A stretch of 64,000 bases of DNA from Pedobacter sp. BS3 (lineage in GTDB: Bacteria; Bacteroidota; Bacteroidia; Sphingobacteriales; Sphingobacteriaceae), in assembly GCF_008274585.1 (NCBI RefSeq), contig NZ_VTRT01000002.1:186001-250000 (forward strand). Reading direction: 5' to 3'. This document shows, piece after piece, positions 59,858-64,000 of the stretch. The translations under genes were made by a program, and so were the position numbers. The notes under the pieces are model-generated. The model made no database searches. It was not told the DNA's origin and saw only the letters and a program-made list of their open reading frames with translations. The number at the start of each line of letters is the position of its first letter. The first letter of the stretch is position 1.

Positions 59858-60592
59858 TCAACTATCAAAGCGTTCCAGTAATTTTAGCAGCGTAGCAAAA
59901 TCCTTCGGGTAAGGCGCATGAAACGTCATTTCCGTATCAGGGTTAAGCTTCAGGGTAATTTCATGAGCGTGCAATGCAAAGCGTTTCATAATGGACTGCT
60001 CTTCCTGGTCTTTACCCAGATGATAGCCACGCTTTATAGCCGACAGAAAAACCGGTTTGCCACCATACATATCATCGCCGACAATGGAGGCCCGTTGTGT
60101 AGCCAGGTGAATGCGTATTTGGTGCATGCGTCCCGTTACCGGACGACATTCGACCAATGTATAATGCTTAAAATAAACCAGCGAATTAAAATAAGTTTCG
60201 GCCGGCTTACCCTCCTTGCTGATACTGACATTTTTATTGCCCAGGTTCAGGATAGGCAATTCAACCTTTAAATCCTTAAACACATGCGTTCCGTTAATAA
60301 TGGCATGATAAACCTTTTTTACCTGCCGGTGCTCAAACTGCATGGAAATAAAACGGTAAGCCTCCGGATGTTTGGCAATAACCAGGCAACCGGAAGTTTC
60401 GCGGTCAAGCCGGTGACATACCTGGGCATCGGGAGTATAGCTTTTTGCTAAACGCAGGATGTTGATCTCAGAGCCTATAGCCTCGGCTTTACGTGAGCGA
60501 TCGTCTAAGGAGCTGATGAAAGGCGGTTTATTGATAACAATGATATCGTCGTTCTCAAAAATAATCAGGTCTGCAAATCTTGGAATTTTCAT
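59858..60592 (-). CDS. RluA-family pseudouridine synthase
   Basis: A 244-residue protein from MKIPRFADLIIFENDDIIVINKP. The frame opens at 60673, but the -7 element TACCTTTG (60606-60599) lies six bases before this ATG, so the longer start would be upstream of the promoter. The catalytic motif is VCHRLDRETSGCLVIAKH, with HRLDxxTSG and its catalytic Asp; RPVTGRMHQIRIHLA is the second conserved block. It isomerises uridine in rRNA or tRNA. There is no S4 domain. Confidence 0.9.
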   Translation of the reverse strand: MKIPRFADLIIFENDDIIVINKPPFISSLDDRSRKAEAIGSEINILRLAKSYTPDAQVCHRLDRETSGCLVIAKHPEAYRFISMQFEHRQVKKVYHAIINGTHVFKDLKVELPILNLGNKNVSISKEGKPAETYFNSLVYFKHYTLVECRPVTGRMHQIRIHLATQRASIVGDDMYGGKPVFLSAIKRGYHLGKDQEEQSIMKRFALHAHEITLKLNPDTEMTFHAPYPKDFATLLKLLERFDS

Positions 60593-60598
60593 GCAACG

Positions 60599-60606
60599 CA
60601 AAGGTA
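60599..60606 (-). promoter_or_regulatory. Promoter -7 element of the pseudouridine synthase gene
   Basis: TACCTTTG on the reverse strand matches TAnnTTTG and ends six bases before the chosen ATG, implying a leaderless or nearly leaderless mRNA. Confidence 0.55.
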
Positions 60607-60764
60607 ACAATAGCGAATTAAATACTGAGATGTGTTGCAAATTATCGAATTGCAATTCCGGGGTTATATGCATCGGGATTGCAAATCCCGATGAGCGAAA
60701 ATCCGTGCGATCTCCTCAATCCGTGGAATCTGTAAAATCTGCGTAATCCTCTCAATCTATGCAA

Positions 60765-62111
60765 TCACCCATCTAAAAACTCCCCATACCATTTACCGGA
60801 ATCTTTTACAATACGTTGCTGGGTTTCAAAATCAACATATACCAGACCAAACCGGGGATGGTATCCTTCTGCCCATTCAAAATTGTCTGTCAGCGTCCAT
60901 ACAAAATAGCCGTTTACTTTACAGCCATCCTGCTTTGCACGCAATACCTGACCAATATGCTCTTGCAGATATTCGGTACGTTGCCGGTCGTGTACCCCGC
61001 CATTTTGCACATGATCTGCGAACGCAGCGCCATTCTCGGTGATGTATATCTTTTTTATCTGTGGATATGCGCTGTATTGTTTCAGCGCCTGGTATATAGC
61101 CTGCGGGTAAATCTCCCATCCCATAGCTGTAACCGGCACATTCCGCTTTCCCGCGGGAATCAACCGGGAATGCAGATAGGGTGTAAATAAAGAATAAGCC
61201 GCTACTTCACGGGTATAATTTTGCAATCCAATGAAATCAAAGTCGAACTGCATATTACGCTCATCATTGGCCTGCATGTACCGCGAAAGCCTTTGCAGCA
61301 CCGGCACATCTTGCTGCGGATAACCCAACCCCAATACAGGTTCTATAAATAACCGGTTCAGCAGGGCGTCCGCCCGTTTGGCAGCCCGGACATCCCGCTG
61401 CTTTGACGATGCTGGCTCTACCGGTGAACAGGAGAACGTACTGCCTATTTCCGCATCCGAAGGCAATGAAGCACGTAAAGTCCGGCCGCCTTCGGCCATA
61501 CTTAATATCACATGATGCAAAGCCGGTAGGAAATTTTTCAGTCCACGTCGACCTGGAGCATGCACCCCGAAAAAATAACCGGCGCCGGTAAATACCGCCG
61601 GTTCATTCATCACCATCCAATGTTTTACCCTATCGCCAAAATGTTTAGCACACAAAGCCGTATAATCGGCAAACCACGAAACACTGTCACGGTTTGTCCA
61701 GCCGCCTTTCTGCTCCAGCGCAGCAGGTAAATCCCAATGATACAGCGTAAGCCAGGGATTGATATTTAATTTAAGACACCGGTCTATAACACGGTTATAA
61801 TAATCGATGCCTTTCTGATTGACTTGCCCAAAGCCATTCGGCAGCAGTCGCGTCCACGCTATAGAAAACCGGAAATTAGGAATATTTAACTGGCTGATCA
61901 GTTTGATATCATCCGTATAGCGGTTATAAAAATCGCAGGCAACGGCCGCATGTTCGTTATTCCTGATCCTGCCTTTTCGGGATGTAAAAACATCCCAGAT
62001 AGAAAGGCCTTTACCATCAACGTTACAGGAACCTTCTGTCTGAAAGGCAGCAGTAGAAACTCCCCATGCAAAATCTGCTCCAAAAGCCTGACGGTTCAGC
62101 ACCTCTCTCAT
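60765..62111 (-). CDS. GH1 family beta-glucosidase
   Basis: A 448-residue GH1 enzyme of full length. It shows FAWGVSTAAFQTEGSCNVDGKGLSIWDVF at the N-terminus, the acid/base Glu in WMVMNEPAVFTG, the nucleophile in IYITENGAAFAD, and YFVWTLTDNFEWAEGYHPRFGLVYVDFETQQRIVKDSGKWY at the end. It hydrolyses beta-glucosides or related disaccharides with retention. No signal peptide is visible, so it should act in the cytosol on imported sugars. It follows the aldose epimerase-like gene after 21 bases and probably forms an operon with it. Confidence 0.93.
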   Translation of the reverse strand: MREVLNRQAFGADFAWGVSTAAFQTEGSCNVDGKGLSIWDVFTSRKGRIRNNEHAAVACDFYNRYTDDIKLISQLNIPNFRFSIAWTRLLPNGFGQVNQKGIDYYNRVIDRCLKLNINPWLTLYHWDLPAALEQKGGWTNRDSVSWFADYTALCAKHFGDRVKHWMVMNEPAVFTGAGYFFGVHAPGRRGLKNFLPALHHVILSMAEGGRTLRASLPSDAEIGSTFSCSPVEPASSKQRDVRAAKRADALLNRLFIEPVLGLGYPQQDVPVLQRLSRYMQANDERNMQFDFDFIGLQNYTREVAAYSLFTPYLHSRLIPAGKRNVPVTAMGWEIYPQAIYQALKQYSAYPQIKKIYITENGAAFADHVQNGGVHDRQRTEYLQEHIGQVLRAKQDGCKVNGYFVWTLTDNFEWAEGYHPRFGLVYVDFETQQRIVKDSGKWYGEFLDG

Positions 62112-62132
62112 TGGTTCAATGCCTCAGAACAA

Positions 62133-63002
62133 TCAGGAAACAGCGATGTAAAATTCTGTTTCAAAAACATGTCCGTGCTCTACCTTTTGTATGGCTTCCT
62201 TGTTGCCGATATCGGTGGCTTTATTTACGGTATCGGCGCATCCCAGCCAGGGCTCTATACACACAAATGGCGCACCGGGCTTAGCCCAAATTCCCAGGTA
62301 ATTGAAATGCGGAAATGATACGGAAAGGCTATGTTCATGCCTATCGCTTTTGATGCTTACTTCCCGCGATTGCAGGTTTTTGAACACCAGTGCATCGTTG
62401 GCAAACAGCTCCGCATTGAGCGGCAACTTGTTCCCTTGCAGAACAACAGGTTCAGTTTCGCCGGTAAAAAAGCCTTCCGGCGATAAAATATAGCGTTCTA
62501 AGGATTCTCCGTTATTAAACTCCAGGTAATAATCGGCATATTTTTCACCGGTGTAAAACGGAACGGTAAATGCAGGATGCGCTCCTACCGAAAAATAAAT
62601 ATCCTTATCATCGCGGTTAATCACTTTATAGCTTACGCGAAGCTTATTACCAAAAAGATCATACAATACCTGAAATTCAAATTTATAGGGATAAACCTTC
62701 AGCGTATCCGGGTTATATGGTAATGAAAACTGTGCGTGAGTATCGGTATGCTCGATTTTCATAAATTGCGAATGCCGGGCAAAGCCGTGCCGCTGCATGG
62801 GATAAGCTGTCCCATCTACCCTGATCTCATTATTGATACATCCGCCAACAACCGGGAATAAGTTAGGCGCATGCCAGGGCCATACTTGCGGATCGGCATA
62901 CCAGATATGTTCTGTTTCGGTTTGTTTATTAATAAGGGACGATAATTCTGCTCCTTTAGATCGTATAACAACTTTTAACAGTTCATTTTCAATTGTAACC
63001 AT
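62133..63002 (-). CDS. Aldose 1-epimerase family protein (LacX-like)
   Basis: A 289-residue protein of the galactose mutarotase superfamily, LacX-type: MVTIENELLKVVIRSKGAELSSL, HIWYADPQVWPWHAPNLFPVVGG, MQRHGFARHSQFM with the conserved His, SVGAHPAFTVPF with the second His, and VCIEPWLGCADTVN near the C-terminus. It interconverts alpha and beta anomers of sugars. It lies 12 bases after the helicase gene and 21 bases before the GH1 gene, so sugar released by the glucosidase may be its substrate. Confidence 0.88.
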   Translation of the reverse strand: MVTIENELLKVVIRSKGAELSSLINKQTETEHIWYADPQVWPWHAPNLFPVVGGCINNEIRVDGTAYPMQRHGFARHSQFMKIEHTDTHAQFSLPYNPDTLKVYPYKFEFQVLYDLFGNKLRVSYKVINRDDKDIYFSVGAHPAFTVPFYTGEKYADYYLEFNNGESLERYILSPEGFFTGETEPVVLQGNKLPLNAELFANDALVFKNLQSREVSIKSDRHEHSLSVSFPHFNYLGIWAKPGAPFVCIEPWLGCADTVNKATDIGNKEAIQKVEHGHVFETEFYIAVS

Positions 63003-63014
63003 AAGCCAATAACT

Positions 63015-64000
63015 TTATTTGGGTTTATCTTGTTTCCGGTGTGCCGGCTTTTTTTTATGCCAGTTTTTCTTCTTTTTACGGTTATCTCCGCCCCTCTTCC
63101 GTACCGGATTATACTCCGGGCCTGTACCAAGCTCTTCGGGCAGGGCAATTTTAGTGATTTCGCGACCGATAAGCGCTTCTATTGCTGCAAAACGACGCTG
63201 ATCTCTTTCATTAATAAATGTTATGGCTGTACCGGTGGTTTCGGCCCGTGCCGTACGCCCGATACGGTGAATATAATCTTCGGGATCTGGCGGAACATCG
63301 AAATTAACAACCAGGTCAATACCTTCGATGTCTATTCCCCGCGAAAGCACATCGGTTCCGATAATTACCGGCAGGCTCCGGTTTTTAAATTCCAGTAAAA
63401 TTTCCTGCCGCTCCTGCTGATCAAGGTCTGAGTGAAACGCTTTTGCCTTGATATGCAATTTGCGTAATGTTTTTTCCAGCTCTTTTACTTTATCTTTCCG
63501 GGACGCAAAGATAAGGATGCTGGCATAAGACGCTCCTTTTAACAGGTGTTCTATCAATGGGATCTTCTGTTCGTCGAATGTAAGGTAGGCCTGCTGATCA
63601 ATACCACTGGCAGGCTGCGATATGGCAATATTGATCTCTTCGGGCTGATGCAGTATGCGGTTTGCCAGCGTACGTATTTTGGGCGGCATGGTTGCCGAAA
63701 ACAGCAATGTCTGACGGCGGGCCGGCAACATGCTGATAACTTTCATAATGTCGTCGTAAAAGCCCATATCGAGCATCCGGTCGGCTTCATCCAGCACCAG
63801 GTATTCCAGGTGATTCAACTGAACTGAATCGCTGCTTAAATGAGCAAGCAATCTTCCGGGTGTGGCAATGATAATATCCACCCCATCTATCATCGCTTTG
63901 CGCTGCTGCTCAAAAACCATACCGTCACCACCGCCGTACACCGCTATGGAGCTTAGCCCGGTAAAATAAGCAATGCCTTCTGCCAGCTGGTCTATCTGTA
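63015..64000 (-). CDS. DEAD-box RNA helicase, partial (5' end outside window)
   Basis: The frame is open to the window edge (upstream residues QIDQLAEGIAYFTGLSSIAVYGGGDG precede the first Met). Motifs seen are IIIATPGRLLAHL (Ib), YLVLDEADRMLDMGF (DEAD), LLFSATMP (SAT), then the second RecA domain with SILIFASRK, TDVLSRGIDIEGIDLVVNFDVPPDPEDYIHRIGRTARAETTGTAI. A basic tail (KKKKNWHKKKPAHRKQDKPK) may bind RNA. It is a RhlE-type helicase that remodels rRNA or mRNA structures. The Q motif and Walker A lie beyond the window. Confidence 0.93.
   Translation of the reverse strand, partial: QIDQLAEGIAYFTGLSSIAVYGGGDGMVFEQQRKAMIDGVDIIIATPGRLLAHLSSDSVQLNHLEYLVLDEADRMLDMGFYDDIMKVISMLPARRQTLLFSATMPPKIRTLANRILHQPEEINIAISQPASGIDQQAYLTFDEQKIPLIEHLLKGASYASILIFASRKDKVKELEKTLRKLHIKAKAFHSDLDQQERQEILLEFKNRSLPVIIGTDVLSRGIDIEGIDLVVNFDVPPDPEDYIHRIGRTARAETTGTAITFINERDQRRFAAIEALIGREITKIALPEELGTGPEYNPVRKRGGDNRKKKKNWHKKKPAHRKQDKPK

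Overview
The window looks like a chromosome segment of a Sphingobacteriaceae-type Bacteroidetes, close to Mucilaginibacter or Pedobacter; this is inferred from protein content and promoter style, not from an rRNA. Promoters have the Bacteroidetes form TTG-N19/20-TAnnTTTG, best seen ahead of the tRNA-Lys gene, lepA, the VapBC-like pair, the histone-H1-like gene and fur. No rRNA and no CRISPR array were seen. There is one tRNA.

Left flank (1-19053), ordinary chromosome: a partial family 9 glycosyltransferase, a Cys-rich copper-storage-like protein, a YciE/YciF ferritin-like protein, a lipoprotein, a fructosamine-kinase-family protein, lepA, folD, a VapBC-like toxin-antitoxin pair, a second lipoprotein, topA, a conserved hypothetical, prfC, the tiny ribosomal protein gene thx, trxB, a histone-H1-like gene, a metallochaperone plus copA, and a 2H phosphoesterase.

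Middle (about 19131-53456), an integrative and conjugative element (ICE) of about 34 kb, of the CTnDOT/Bacteroidetes type, at the 3' end of tRNA-Lys(TTT). A large serine recombinase lies at the left junction and its reading frame runs out through the terminator hairpin into the antisense strand of the tRNA. Inward come ardA, a receiver-only response regulator behind a long structured leader, then the leftward transfer operon (traQ, O, N, M, L, an unknown gene, K, J, I, G, F, E, then D, C, B, A). A repeat-rich region and a large inverted repeat, the best oriT candidate, precede the rightward mobA-mobB relaxase genes. Further right are a methyltransferase, the coupling protein, a TetR-HelD pair, two RteC-type regulators, topoisomerase III, a DUF4099/DUF3945-type protein and an excisionase-like HTH protein. 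Two A+T-rich cargo pairs stand out as likely phage defence: a PLD nuclease plus a TIGR02391 (Ymh) protein inserted between traE and traD (32894-34522), and a GAPS4-like PD-(D/E)XK pair beside the right attachment site (51210-53256).

Right flank (53480-64000), chromosome again: a zone of decay (a possible integrase relic, twin perfect hairpins, a BspA-like surface protein gene split by one in-frame TAA, and a 5'-truncated gene), then fur next to an imelysin-like/di-heme peroxidase plus AcpA-type phosphoesterase operon, an RluA pseudouridine synthase, a GH1 beta-glucosidase, an aldose 1-epimerase-like protein and a partial DEAD-box helicase.

The observations most worth following up are the PLD/TIGR02391 pair, whose N-termini appear to share one domain, the predicted swap of the recombinase C-terminus between integrated and excised states, and the structured leader ahead of a response regulator that has Glu where the phospho-acceptor Asp belongs.
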